Assembly: GCF_001191005.1 (NCBI RefSeq)
Contig: NZ_CP012201.1
Location: 3,968,001 to 4,032,000 of the forward strand
Direction of reading: 5' to 3'
Length of the DNA: 64,000 bases
Source of the DNA: Massilia sp. NR 4-1
Lineage (GTDB): Bacteria; Pseudomonadota; Gammaproteobacteria; Burkholderiales; Burkholderiaceae_D
Below, piece by piece: positions 17,338 through 26,016 of this stretch. The translations under genes were made by a program, and so were the position numbers. The notes below the pieces were generated by a model. It worked only from the letters and a program-made list of their open reading frames with translations, had not been told where the DNA came from and searched no databases. Each line of letters begins with the position of its first letter. Positions within the stretch are counted from its first letter, which is position 1.

Positions 17338-19164
17338 TTATTGCAGCTTATTGAGGGACTGCAGGAATTTTTCGCTATTCTGGAATCCGATCACGCGCGA
17401 ATCGGGAATTTCTTTTCCGCTGCGGTCGAAGAGAATAATGCCGGGGGGGCCGAATAATTTGAAACGGCGCAGCATTTCCTTATCGGCTTCGTCATTGGCG
17501 GTGACGTCGACTTGCAATAAGACGCTATTGGTCAATTTGGCTTTTACTTGCGGATCGACGAAGGTGAATTTTTCCATTTCCTTGCACGATACGCACCAGT
17601 CGGCATAAAAATCGAGCATCACGGTTTTGCCGCCGGAATTGGCCAGGGTGGCGTCCAATTGGGCGACGGTTTTAATGCGGGTGAATTCCAGGCCATGCGC
17701 CTGGCCGCCGCGTAAATGTTCCAACGGCGCCAAGGGGTCGCGGCCGCCGCTGAGCGCGCCAATCAGCTGGGCAGCGCCGACAAACGCAAATACCAGGCTC
17801 AGGGCTTTGAGCCCCCAATGCTGGGATTTGACGAAGAGGTACATGCCATAACCGAGGCCAAGCACGGTCCAGCCCAGCATCTGCACCAGCGCCGGCAGCA
17901 CCGGCGACACCAGCCACCAGGCAACGGCCAGCATCAGTACGCCGAAGAAGCGCTTCACACCGTCCATCCAGGCGCCGGCGCGCGGCAGCACGGCGCCGGC
18001 CGAGACACCGACCAGGACCAGGGGCACGCTCATGCCGACGGCCAGCGCGAACAGGGCGCTGGCGCCGATCACCACGTCGCGCGTCTGGCCGATGTACAGC
18101 AGGGTGCCGGCCAGCGGCGCGGCCACGCAGGGGCCGACGATCAAAGCCGAGATCGCGCCCATGGCAAAGACGCCGGCCAACTTGCCCGAGGACTGGCGGT
18201 TGGAGGCGGCCATCAGGCGGCTCTGCAGGGAAGCCGGCACTTGCAATTCATACACGCCGAACATGGACAGGGACAGCAACGCCATCAGCAGCGCAAAAGC
18301 GCCCAGCACCCAGGCATTCTGCAGGTGGGCCGCCAGGCCTTCGCCGGCCAGCCCGGCCGCCACGCCCAGCGCGGTATAGATGATGGCCATGCCCAGCGCG
18401 TAGGTGAGGGACAGCAGCAGGCCGCGCTTGCGCGTGGCGCCCGCGCCTTCGCCGACGATGATCGAGGACAGGATCGGCACCATGGGCAGCACGCAGGGCG
18501 TGAAGGACAGGCCCAGGCCCAGCAGCAGGAAGAGCGGCACGATGACCATCAGGCGGCCGCTCTTGAGCGCCGCTTCGATGCGGCCCAGTTCGCTGGTCGC
18601 CGCCGCCGCGCCGCGCGCCTGGCCGGCCGCCTGGGCGGCTTGCTCGGCAGCATAGCCTTCCGGCGTGCTCTGATCGGCGGCCAGGCCGGCGCTCGCGCTG
18701 CCGATGCTCAGGCCACCGCCCTGCAGACGCGTGCTGGCGTCCTGCGGCGAATAGCACAGGCCCTTGTCCGAGCAGCCCTGGCTGGTCGCCATCAGGGTGA
18801 AGGGGCCGGCGGCTTCGACCGGGATGATGATGGTCACGCTATTGCGGTAAGTCTCGACCTCTTTCTGGAAGGTTTCGTCGAACTTGACCTTGCCCGGCGG
18901 GATGTCCGGCTCGCCCAAGGTCGCGCCCACGGCCTTGAAGGCGAAGCGCTCGCGGTACATGTAATAGCCGTCGGCAATCTTGTAGGTCACGGCCACGCTC
19001 TTGCTGTCGGCCATGCGGGCCGAAAACTGGAAGGCGACATTGGGGTCGAGGAATTCTTCGTCGGCGCGCGCGCTGCGGCCCGCCAGCAGGGCCAGCGTCA
19101 ACAGGACGGCCAGGGCCGTCAGCAGCCAGCGCGCGAAGGGACGGGGGGAGATAAGGCTGGACAT
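17338..19164 (-). CDS. dsbD: Thiol:disulfide interchange protein DsbD
   Basis: 608 residues from ATG 19164. Moves reducing power from cytoplasmic thioredoxin across the inner membrane to periplasmic DsbC, DsbG and CcmG-like proteins. Order: signal peptide; N-terminal immunoglobulin-like domain with the CX5C pair in GCSDKGLCYSP; eight-helix DsbD/CcdA membrane domain with conserved cysteines (SFTPCVLPM, VGPCVAAP); C-terminal thioredoxin domain with DWCVSC. Its reductant also serves cytochrome c maturation. The linker after the alpha domain is Ala/Gln rich and longer than in E. coli. Ribosome-binding site is weak. Confidence 0.95.
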   Translation of the reverse strand: MSSLISPRPFARWLLTALAVLLTLALLAGRSARADEEFLDPNVAFQFSARMADSKSVAVTYKIADGYYMYRERFAFKAVGATLGEPDIPPGKVKFDETFQKEVETYRNSVTIIIPVEAAGPFTLMATSQGCSDKGLCYSPQDASTRLQGGGLSIGSASAGLAADQSTPEGYAAEQAAQAAGQARGAAAATSELGRIEAALKSGRLMVIVPLFLLLGLGLSFTPCVLPMVPILSSIIVGEGAGATRKRGLLLSLTYALGMAIIYTALGVAAGLAGEGLAAHLQNAWVLGAFALLMALLSLSMFGVYELQVPASLQSRLMAASNRQSSGKLAGVFAMGAISALIVGPCVAAPLAGTLLYIGQTRDVVIGASALFALAVGMSVPLVLVGVSAGAVLPRAGAWMDGVKRFFGVLMLAVAWWLVSPVLPALVQMLGWTVLGLGYGMYLFVKSQHWGLKALSLVFAFVGAAQLIGALSGGRDPLAPLEHLRGGQAHGLEFTRIKTVAQLDATLANSGGKTVMLDFYADWCVSCKEMEKFTFVDPQVKAKLTNSVLLQVDVTANDEADKEMLRRFKLFGPPGIILFDRSGKEIPDSRVIGFQNSEKFLQSLNKLQ

Positions 19165-19175
19165 AGCAATCGTCT

Positions 19176-19270
19176 TTAAGTCTGGGCAATAGAGCAAGCG
19201 AATAGTACACCGGCCAGTCTATTCGCGCCGATGATGCAGCGCAATTTCGGCCGATTTATGCCAGACTTAA
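19176..19270. promoter_or_regulatory. Divergent dsbD/M28-peptidase region with two inverted repeats
   Basis: Outer arms TTAAGTCTGG (19176-19185) and CCAGACTTAA (19261-19270) are a perfect 10-bp inverted repeat. A second perfect 8-bp repeat, GCGAATAG (19198-19205) and CTATTCGC (19219-19226), lies inside. Could be operators for a shared regulator; function unknown. Confidence 0.4.
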
Positions 19271-19295
19271 GAAATCTTGTCACGGAGACCACGTT

Positions 19296-20981
19296 ATGCG
19301 CATCCGCCCCACCCTGCTGCTGCTCGGCACAGCCCTGGCCGCCCCCATCCTGTCCGCCAGCGAGCTGGTGCAGGTCCCGCCCACCTTCGGCACCGCCAGC
19401 GAAAACAGCTTGCTGGCCCATATCCAGGTCCTGGCCTCGGACGACTTCGAAGGCCGCGCGCCGGGCACGCCCGGCGAGGCGAAGACCGTGGCCTATATCG
19501 AGCAGCAATTCCGCCGCCTGGGCCTGAAACCGGGCAATCCGGACGGCAGCTATGTGCAGACGGTGCCGATGCGCGGCCAGCACGCCACGCCGCGCTTCAG
19601 CTACCAGGGCGGCGCGCAGCCGGTGCAGCTGCGCTTCCCCGACGATTTCGTGGCCTATGCCAGCGGCACCGAAGAGCAGCTGGCGCTGCGCGATTCGGAG
19701 CTGGTCTTCGTCGGCTACGGGGTGGTGGCGCCCGAGTATGGCTGGGACGATTACAAGGGCGCCGATCTGCGCGGCAAGACCCTGCTCATGCTGATCAACG
19801 ATCCCGCCCTGCCCGATCCGCGCGACCCGAGCCGCCTCGATCCGGCCATGTTCCGCGGCGAGGCCATGACGTATTACGGGCGCTGGAATTACAAATACGA
19901 AAGCGCCGCCCAGCAGGGCGCGGCGGCGGCCCTGATCGTGCACGAAACCAAGCCGGCCGCCTATCCCTACGAGGTGGTGCGCAACGGCGCCCTGGCCGAG
20001 CGCTTCAGCCTGCTCGACGATGGCACGGCCGACGGGCCGCCCGTGCCGGGCTGGATCCACCTGGACAAGGCGAAGGAATTGGTGGCCGCCGCCGGCTACG
20101 ATTTCGAGGCACTCAAGCAGGCGGCGCTGTCGCGGGATTTCCGTCCGATCAGCCTGAAGGCGCAGGCCAGCTTCGAGGTCAGCAGCCAGTCGCGCAGCCT
20201 GAACTCGCAGAATGTGGTGGGCCTGATCGAGGGTTCCGATCCCCTGCTCAAGCACGACTACATCATCTACAGCGCGCACTGGGACCATTTCGGCATCGAC
20301 GAGCGGCTGCCGGGTCCGCGCTCGCGCCAGATCTACCATGGTGCGCTGGACAATGCTTCCGGCGTGGGCGCCCTGCTGGAGCTGGCGAAAGCCTATCAAG
20401 CCTTGCCGCAGCGGCCCAAGCGCTCCATCCTCTTCCTCGCCACCACGGCCGAGGAGAGCGGCCTGCTCGGTGCGAAATACTACGGCAACTACCCGCTCTA
20501 CCCGCTGGCACGCACCATCGCCAACATCAATATCGACGGCATCAACGCCTGGGGTCGCACGGCCCAGATCGAAAACGTGACTTCGGGCCATTCGACGCTG
20601 GACGAGGTATTGGCGCGCCACGCGCTGGCCCAGGGCCGCAGCATGGCGCCCGATGCGCGGCCGGAACTGGGCAGCTTCTACCGCGCCGACCAGCTGGAAT
20701 TCGCGCGCCAGGGCGTGCCGGTGCTGTACACCAAGTCGCGCAGCGGCTATATCGGCAAGCCCGACAACTATGCGCGCGAGGTGGTCGATTACTATGTGGC
20801 CCACGATTACCACAAGGTCAGCGACGAGGTGCGCGACAACTGGGATTTCAGCGGCGGCCTGGAAGATATCGAGCTGCTGTTCCGGGTCGGCCAGGAGCTG
20901 GCCCAGGGCGGCGCCCGGCCGCAATGGTATCCCGCGTCCGAGTTCCGCACCCTGCGCGCGACGCTGCGCGCCAAGCCGTAA
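19296..20981 (+). CDS. Secreted M28-family zinc peptidase with PA-domain insertion
   Basis: 561 residues. Signal peptide ends near residue 20 (LSASEL). A protease-associated-type region lies at about 100-250, then the M28 core with metal ligands in SAHWDHFGID, LDNASGV and the catalytic/metal TAEESGLLGAKYY, plus further ligands near NINIDG and the C-terminal YTK region. Probably an aminopeptidase acting outside the cytoplasm; substrate not known. GGAGA precedes the ATG. Monocistronic, with a terminator just after the stop. Confidence 0.9.
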   Translation: MRIRPTLLLLGTALAAPILSASELVQVPPTFGTASENSLLAHIQVLASDDFEGRAPGTPGEAKTVAYIEQQFRRLGLKPGNPDGSYVQTVPMRGQHATPRFSYQGGAQPVQLRFPDDFVAYASGTEEQLALRDSELVFVGYGVVAPEYGWDDYKGADLRGKTLLMLINDPALPDPRDPSRLDPAMFRGEAMTYYGRWNYKYESAAQQGAAAALIVHETKPAAYPYEVVRNGALAERFSLLDDGTADGPPVPGWIHLDKAKELVAAAGYDFEALKQAALSRDFRPISLKAQASFEVSSQSRSLNSQNVVGLIEGSDPLLKHDYIIYSAHWDHFGIDERLPGPRSRQIYHGALDNASGVGALLELAKAYQALPQRPKRSILFLATTAEESGLLGAKYYGNYPLYPLARTIANINIDGINAWGRTAQIENVTSGHSTLDEVLARHALAQGRSMAPDARPELGSFYRADQLEFARQGVPVLYTKSRSGYIGKPDNYAREVVDYYVAHDYHKVSDEVRDNWDFSGGLEDIELLFRVGQELAQGGARPQWYPASEFRTLRATLRAKP

Positions 20982-20984
20982 ACG

Positions 20985-21012
20985 AAAAAAAGCCCGCCAA
21001 GGCGGGCTTTCT
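20985..21012. terminator. Terminator at the end of the alpha operon / M28 peptidase gene
   Basis: AAAGCCCGCC/GGCGGGCTTT stem with AA loop. The minus strand has a T7 run, ending the rplQ transcript; the plus strand has a shorter T-run for the peptidase gene. Confidence 0.9.
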
Positions 21013-21030
21013 CCACAGCTACAACCGGAA

Positions 21031-21426
21031 TTACTCGGCGGTAGGAGCGTCTTCCACTGCGGTGACTTCAGGACGGTCCAGCAGCTCAACATAAGCCATT
21101 GGAGCGTTGTCGCCAACGCGGAAACCCATTTTCAGGATACGCAGGTAGCCGCCGTTGCGGTTTGCGTAGCGTGGGCCCAGTTCAGCGAACAGCTTCAGAA
21201 CCATTTCGCGGTCGCGCAGGCGGCTGAAGGCCAGACGCTTGTTGGCCAGGGTGTCGGTCTTGCCCAGGGTCAGGATCGGCTCGATAACGCGGCGCAGTTC
21301 CTTGGCCTTTGGCAGGGTGGTTTTGATCGCTTCGTGACGCAGCAGCGAAACAGTCATGTTGCGCAGCATTGCCAGACGGTGGGACGAGGTACGGTTCAGT
21401 TTACGAAGGCCGTGACGGTGACGCAT
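21031..21426 (-). CDS. rplQ: 50S ribosomal protein L17
   Basis: 131 residues. Opens with RHRHGLRKLNRTSSHR, the conserved L17 N-terminus, and carries LGPRYANRNGGYLRI. A structural protein of the large subunit near the exit tunnel. Last gene of the alpha operon (rpsM-rpsK-rpsD-rpoA-rplQ). The 121-nt gap from rpoA holds a strong hairpin (21510-21535). The C-terminus is a slightly acidic Ala/Glu tail. Confidence 0.97.
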   Translation of the reverse strand: MRHRHGLRKLNRTSSHRLAMLRNMTVSLLRHEAIKTTLPKAKELRRVIEPILTLGKTDTLANKRLAFSRLRDREMVLKLFAELGPRYANRNGGYLRILKMGFRVGDNAPMAYVELLDRPEVTAVEDAPTAE

Positions 21427-21509
21427 GGTATTTCCTTTCGGTTGTGTTTAATTCCGAGTTCTTCGATCGCCATGGCTTGCGCCGGGCGCGGACCGGTTCT
21501 GAGGTTAAA

Positions 21510-21535
21510 CCGCCCGGCAGTGATCTGCCGGGCGG
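21510..21535 (-). promoter_or_regulatory. Hairpin between rpoA and rplQ
   Basis: Perfect 11-bp stem (CCGCCCGGCAG/CTGCCGGGCGG), 4-nt loop, followed on the minus strand by only TTT. Possible attenuator or RNA-processing/stability element 12 nt after the rpoA stop. Confidence 0.5.
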
Positions 21536-21547
21536 GGTGCTGCAAAA

Positions 21548-22525
21548 TTACTTCTCCAGACCGGCAGGTGGCCAGTTTTCGAGTTTCATGCCCAAGGTCA
21601 GGCCGCGCGAAGCCAGCACTTCCTTGATTTCGTTGAGCGACTTGCGGCCCAGGTTCGGGGTCTTCAGCAGCTCGTTTTCGGTGCGCTGGATCAGGTCGCC
21701 GATGTAATAAATGTTTTCGGCTTTCAGGCAGTTGGCCGAACGCACGGTCAGTTCCAGGTCGTCCACTGGACGCAGCAGGATCGGATCGACCAGCGGCGCG
21801 CGCGATGGTGCTTCGGCGGCGGCTTCGGTGCCTTCCAGGGCGGCGAACACGTTCAGCTGGTCGACCAGCACGCGGGCCGATTGACGGATCGCTTCTTCCG
21901 GGGTGATCACGCCATTGGTTTCAATGTTGATGATCAGCTTGTCCAGGTCGGTACGCTGTTCCACACGGGCCGATTCCACGGCGTAGGACACACGGCGCAC
22001 TGGCGAGAACGACGCGTCCAGGATGATGCGGCCGATGGTCTTGTTGGTGTCTTCCGACAGGCGGCGCACATTGCCCGGCACATAGCCACGGCCTTTTTCG
22101 ACCTTGATCTGCATGTCCAGTTTGCCGCCGGCGGTCAGGTGGGCGATCACGTGGTCCGGATTGATCAGTTCCACATCGTGCGGCAGATCGATGTCCGAAG
22201 CCAGCACGGCGCCTTCGCCCTCTTTCTTCAGGGTCAGGGTGACGGAGTCGCGGTTATGCACCTTGAACACCACGCCCTTCAGGTTCAGCAGCAGGTCGAC
22301 CACGTCTTCTTGCACGCCGTCCAGCGAGGAGTACTCGTGCACGACACCGGCGATGGTCACTTCGGTCGGCGCGTAGCCGATCATCGAGGACAGCAGAACG
22401 CGGCGCAGGGCGTTGCCGAGGGTGTGGCCGTAGCCGCGCTCGAACGGCTCCATCACGACTTTTGCGTGACCGGCGCCCAGGGCCTCGACGTCGATAATAC
22501 GTGGTTTCAACAAACTGTTTTGCAT
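21548..22525 (-). CDS. rpoA: RNA polymerase alpha subunit
   Basis: 325 residues. N-terminal dimerisation domain (with LGNALRRVLLSSM and EDTNKTIGRI) and C-terminal DNA/activator-binding domain (LRPVDDLELTVRSANCL, then NLGRKSLNEIKEVL). It nucleates polymerase assembly and contacts UP elements and activators. Preceded within the operon by a terminator-like hairpin after rpsD (22585-22609), so its level may be set separately from S4. Confidence 0.98.
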   Translation of the reverse strand: MQNSLLKPRIIDVEALGAGHAKVVMEPFERGYGHTLGNALRRVLLSSMIGYAPTEVTIAGVVHEYSSLDGVQEDVVDLLLNLKGVVFKVHNRDSVTLTLKKEGEGAVLASDIDLPHDVELINPDHVIAHLTAGGKLDMQIKVEKGRGYVPGNVRRLSEDTNKTIGRIILDASFSPVRRVSYAVESARVEQRTDLDKLIINIETNGVITPEEAIRQSARVLVDQLNVFAALEGTEAAAEAPSRAPLVDPILLRPVDDLELTVRSANCLKAENIYYIGDLIQRTENELLKTPNLGRKSLNEIKEVLASRGLTLGMKLENWPPAGLEK

Positions 22526-22584
22526 TGAAATGTCCTTTTCATTACCCTCGGCTCGTTACACCGATAAGGCTGATGGCATTAGTG

Positions 22585-22609
22585 AAAAAGCCCACTCCGT
22601 GGAGTGGGC
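22585..22609 (-). terminator. Intrinsic terminator/attenuator between rpsD and rpoA
   Basis: Perfect 9-bp stem (GCCCACTCC/GGAGTGGGC) with 2-nt loop followed by TTTTT on the minus strand, about 26 nt after the rpsD stop and inside the alpha operon. Read-through or a separate rpoA promoter would be needed for rpoA expression. Confidence 0.65.
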
Positions 22610-22634
22610 GGGTCTTGCGGCTTACTGACTGCGA

Positions 22635-23258
22635 TTAACGCGAGTACAGCTCGACGATCAGCGATTCGTTGACGTCGTTGGCGATTTCGTTACGCTCTGG
22701 CAGGGACTTGAAGGTACCTTCCATTTTCTTGGCGTCCACGGACACCCACGATGGCATGCCGACTTGTTCCGCCAGGGACAGGGCCTCGACGATACGGGTC
22801 TGTTTCTTGGCTTTTTCGCGCACGGCGATCACGTCGCCGGTTTTCACGACGTAGGAAGCGATGTTCACCACATTGCCGTTCACGGTGAAGGCTTTGTGCG
22901 ATACCAGCTGACGCGCTTCAGCGCGGGTCGAGCCGAAGCCCATGCGGTAGGCCACGTTGTCCAGGCGGGTTTCCAGCAGGGACAGCAGGGTTTCACCGGT
23001 ATTGCCTTTGCGGCGGTCGGCTTCAGCGAAGTAGCGGCGGAACTGGCGTTCCAGGATGCCGTACATACGCTTCACTTTTTGCTTTTCGCGCAGCTGGTTG
23101 CCGTAGTCCGAGGTACGGGCGCCGGATTTCACGCCGTGCTGGCCTGGCTTGATGTCCAGTTTGCATTTGGAGTCCAGCGAGCGGCGGGCGCTCTTCAGGA
23201 ACAGGTCAGTGCCTTCACGGCGGGACAGTTTTGCTTTTGGTCCGATATAACGTGCCAC
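22635..23258 (-). CDS. rpsD: 30S ribosomal protein S4
   Basis: 207 residues. Primary 16S rRNA-binding protein and, in E. coli, the translational repressor of the alpha operon. Opens ARYIGPKAKLSRREGTDL, with the S4 RNA-binding domain around LDNVAYRMGFGSTRAEARQLVSH. The start codon is GTG (23256-23258) with AAGGAAAA upstream, unlike the ATG of most neighbours. It follows an unusual 223-nt gap after rpsK filled with hairpins, suggesting separate control. Confidence 0.97.
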   Translation of the reverse strand: MARYIGPKAKLSRREGTDLFLKSARRSLDSKCKLDIKPGQHGVKSGARTSDYGNQLREKQKVKRMYGILERQFRRYFAEADRRKGNTGETLLSLLETRLDNVAYRMGFGSTRAEARQLVSHKAFTVNGNVVNIASYVVKTGDVIAVREKAKKQTRIVEALSLAEQVGMPSWVSVDAKKMEGTFKSLPERNEIANDVNESLIVELYSR

Positions 23259-23481
23259 GATGTTTTCCTTAAATAATAATGACGCCCCAGCCGCATCGGT
23301 ATGCGGTTAGGCGCTAGTCTGGCCCGATTGGCCAGACGGTGGCTCAACACGCCTGACGAAACCGGTTCGACAGGCGAAAATAGCCGGACAGTATAACCGT
23401 TTCCGGCCCACTGTTCCAGCGATTTTCTATCCAGCAGGCAGGTGGCCGGCGCGCTGCTTGCCGGCCATAGCCATACTGAAC
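23259..23481 (-). promoter_or_regulatory. Structured rpsK-rpsD intergenic region, candidate rpsD leader
   Basis: 223 nt without a gene. Hairpins, all perfect: TGGCCGGC/GCCGGCCA (23443-23467), GTCTGGCC/GGCCAGAC (23317-23337) and CCGCAT/ATGCGG (about 23291-23306). A possible promoter on the minus strand is TGGAAC-17-TATACT (23390-23418). Could be a leader through which S4 or another signal controls rpsD-rpoA-rplQ; inference only. Confidence 0.45.
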
Positions 23482-23886
23482 TTAGATACGACGACGCTTA
23501 GGAGGACGGCAGCCGTTGTGCGGCACTGGGGTCACGTCCTGGATCTCGGTGATCTTGATGCCCAGGTTGTTCAGTGCGCGAACCGCGGATTCACGACCAG
23601 GACCTGGGCCCTTGATACGCACTTCCAGGTTCTTCACGCCGCATTCCACCGCCACTTTACCAGCGGCTTCGGCAGCTACCTGCGCTGCGAACGGGGTCGA
23701 TTTACGCGAACCCTTGAAGCCAGCGCCACCGGAGGTCGCCCACGACAGAGCGTTGCCCTGACGGTCGGTGATGGTGATGATGGTGTTGTTGAACGAAGCG
23801 TGAACGTGAGCGATGCCTTCAGCGACGTTCTTTTTGACCTTCTTACGAACGCGCGCTGCTGCTGCGCTGCTTTGTTGCTTAGCCAT
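23482..23886 (-). CDS. rpsK: 30S ribosomal protein S11
   Basis: 134 residues. Platform protein of the 30S subunit, near the mRNA exit. Conserved GIAHVHASFNNTIITITD and the C-terminal TPVPHNGCRPPKRRRI are diagnostic. The N-terminus is Lys/Ala-rich, slightly longer than in E. coli. Starts 14 nt after rpsM; followed by the 223-nt gap before rpsD. Confidence 0.98.
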   Translation of the reverse strand: MAKQQSSAAAARVRKKVKKNVAEGIAHVHASFNNTIITITDRQGNALSWATSGGAGFKGSRKSTPFAAQVAAEAAGKVAVECGVKNLEVRIKGPGPGRESAVRALNNLGIKITEIQDVTPVPHNGCRPPKRRRI

Positions 23887-23900
23887 AGTAGTTTCCTAGA

Positions 23901-24266
23901 TTATTTCTTCAGCGATTGAGCGGCTTTGCGCGGACCTTTACGGGTACGTGCATTGGTGCGGGTGCGCTGACCGCGGACCGGCAGGCCCTTACGGTGACGC
24001 ATGCCGCGGTAGCAGCCCAGGTCCATCAGACGCTTGATGTTCATCGACAGTTCGCGGCGCAGATCGCCTTCTACTACGAACTTCGCGACTTCATCACGCA
24101 GCTTTTCCAGTTCGCTGTCGTCCAGGTCCTTGACCTTTTTATTGGTCGGTACACCCGTTTGGGCGCAGATGAACTGCGCGCGCGGGCGGCCAACACCGTA
24201 GATGGCGGTCAGGCCGATAACGGTGTGCTGATGATTTGGGATGTTAACCCCTGCAATACGTGCCAT
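23901..24266 (-). CDS. rpsM: 30S ribosomal protein S13
   Basis: 121 residues. Head protein that contacts P-site tRNA and bridges to L5. Opens ARIAGVNIPNHQHTVIGL and ends with the basic tail GQRTRTNARTRKGPRK. First gene of the alpha operon; separated from rpmJ by 19 nt. Confidence 0.98.
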   Translation of the reverse strand: MARIAGVNIPNHQHTVIGLTAIYGVGRPRAQFICAQTGVPTNKKVKDLDDSELEKLRDEVAKFVVEGDLRRELSMNIKRLMDLGCYRGMRHRKGLPVRGQRTRTNARTRKGPRKAAQSLKK

Positions 24267-24285
24267 TCGTTATTCCTCGAACTGA

Positions 24286-24399
24286 TTAACCTTGACGCTG
24301 CTTATGGCGTGGTTCGACGCAGATTACGCGAACAACACCTTTGCGCTTGATGATCTTGCAGTTGCGGCAGATCCGCTTGACTGAAGCGTTAACTTTCAT
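24286..24399 (-). CDS. rpmJ: 50S ribosomal protein L36
   Basis: 37 residues, translated by hand from ATG 24399 to TAA 24286. MKVNASVKRICRNCKIIKRK carries the zinc-ribbon ligands Cys11, Cys14, Cys27 and His32, so this is the C+ (zinc-binding) paralogue. Lies between infA and rpsM, its usual place in betaproteobacteria. Confidence 0.97.
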   Translation of the reverse strand: MKVNASVKRICRNCKIIKRKGVVRVICVEPRHKQRQG

Positions 24400-24431
24400 T
24401 TTTGCACTCTCTTTGGTTCGATTACTTAAAT

Positions 24432-24650
24432 TTACTTGGTCCGGAACACAATACGGGCCCGGCTCAGGTCGTACGGCGTCAACTCCACCGTGACCTTGTC
24501 GCCAGGGAGAATGCGGATGTAATTCATGCGCATTTTACCCGAAATGTGGCCTAACACCACGTGGCCGTTTTCCAGCTTCACTCGAAATGTTGCATTAGGC
24601 AGATTCTCGAGGATCTCGCCTTGCATCTGTATGACGTCGTCTTTTGCCAT
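24432..24650 (-). CDS. infA: Translation initiation factor IF-1
   Basis: 72 residues, single OB-fold (MQGEILENLPNATFRVKLEN). Binds the 30S A site and helps IF-2/IF-3 in start selection. Immediately follows the secY stop (start base 24650, secY ends 24651), suggesting coupled translation. Position between secY and rpmJ is typical of betaproteobacteria. Confidence 0.97.
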   Translation of the reverse strand: MAKDDVIQMQGEILENLPNATFRVKLENGHVVLGHISGKMRMNYIRILPGDKVTVELTPYDLSRARIVFRTK

Positions 24651-25985
24651 TTATCGCGTCGGAATTCCGCCCTTGAAGTTAGCTTTGCGCAGCAGCGAAT
24701 CGTATTGCTGCGACATCACATAGTTTTGTACCTGGGCCATGAAATCCATGGTCACCACGACAATAATCAACAAAGAAGTACCACCGAAATAAAACGGTAC
24801 CTTCCACTGGGCGACCATGAATTCCGGCAACAAGCACACCAGGGTGATGTAGACGGCGCCGGCCAGGGTCAAACGGGTCAGAATCTTGTCGATGTAGCGG
24901 GCGGTCTGTTCGCCAGGGCGGATGCCCGGCACGAACGCACCACTCTTCTTCAAGTTCTCCGCGGTCTCCTTGCTGTTAAACACCAGTGCGGTGTAGAAGA
25001 AGCAGAAGAACACAATGGCCACGGCGTACAGCAATGCATGAATCGGCTCGCCGGGGGCCAGCGATGCAGCCAGATCTTTCAGGAACCGCACCACCGGGTT
25101 GGCGGTGTCGGCACCCTTCGAAAACCAGTCCACGATGGTTGCCGGGAACAAGATAATCGACGAAGCGAAGATTGGCGGAATCACGCCTGCCATATTCAGC
25201 TTAAGCGGCAGGTGGCTGGTCTGCCCACCGTAGATCTTGTTACCGACCTGACGTTTGGCATAGTTGACCAGAATCTTGCGCTGACCGCGTTCCACGAACA
25301 CCACGCCGTAGGTGACCAGGGCCACCAGAGCGACGATGACGATCACCGAGAAGGCGCTGATCGAACCGGTCGACACTTGGGAGAACAAGCCACCCAAGGC
25401 GCCCGGCAGACCGGCAGCGATACCGGCGAAGATGATGATGGAGATGCCATTGCCGAGACCACGCTCGGTAATCTGCTCCCCCAGCCACATCAGGAACATG
25501 GTGCCGGTCAACAGCGTCACCACGGTCACGAAGCGGAAGCCCAAGCCCGGATCGAGCACCAGGTTCGGCTGGGCTTCCAGCGCGACCGCGATGCCGAAGG
25601 CCTGGAACAAAGCCAGACCGACCGTGGCGTAACGGGTGTACTGGGTGATCTTGCGACGACCCGCTTCCCCTTCTTTCTTCAGCGCTTCCATCTGCGGCGA
25701 CACGATCGACAGCAACTGCATGATGATCGAGGCCGAGATGTACGGCATGATACCCAGCGCAAACACCGTAAAGCGCGACAGGGCGCCACCCGAGAACATG
25801 TTGAACATGCCCAGGATGCCGCCTTCCTGCGACTTGAACAGTGCGGCTAACTGTACCGGATCGATTCCCGGAACCGGGACGTGAGCCCCGATCCGATACA
25901 CCACCAGAGCGCCCAGCAAAAACCAGAGCCGGCCCCAAGGGAACCCGGCTGCGGCACTTTTAGCAAGCTGTGGATTAGTCGCCAA
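24651..25985 (-). CDS. secY: Preprotein translocase subunit SecY
   Basis: 444 residues with ten membrane helices. Forms the protein-conducting channel of SecYEG. Visible landmarks are the plug region after LGALVVYRIGAHVPVPGID, the cytoplasmic C4 loop and the basic C5 loop before the last helix (ARYIDKILTRLTLAG). Promoter-distal end of the spc-type operon, 31 nt after rplO. Confidence 0.97.
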   Translation of the reverse strand: MATNPQLAKSAAAGFPWGRLWFLLGALVVYRIGAHVPVPGIDPVQLAALFKSQEGGILGMFNMFSGGALSRFTVFALGIMPYISASIIMQLLSIVSPQMEALKKEGEAGRRKITQYTRYATVGLALFQAFGIAVALEAQPNLVLDPGLGFRFVTVVTLLTGTMFLMWLGEQITERGLGNGISIIIFAGIAAGLPGALGGLFSQVSTGSISAFSVIVIVALVALVTYGVVFVERGQRKILVNYAKRQVGNKIYGGQTSHLPLKLNMAGVIPPIFASSIILFPATIVDWFSKGADTANPVVRFLKDLAASLAPGEPIHALLYAVAIVFFCFFYTALVFNSKETAENLKKSGAFVPGIRPGEQTARYIDKILTRLTLAGAVYITLVCLLPEFMVAQWKVPFYFGGTSLLIIVVVTMDFMAQVQNYVMSQQYDSLLRKANFKGGIPTR

Positions 25986-26016
25986 TTTTCGCTCCGATTA
26001 AGCTTTTAGCGGTCAC

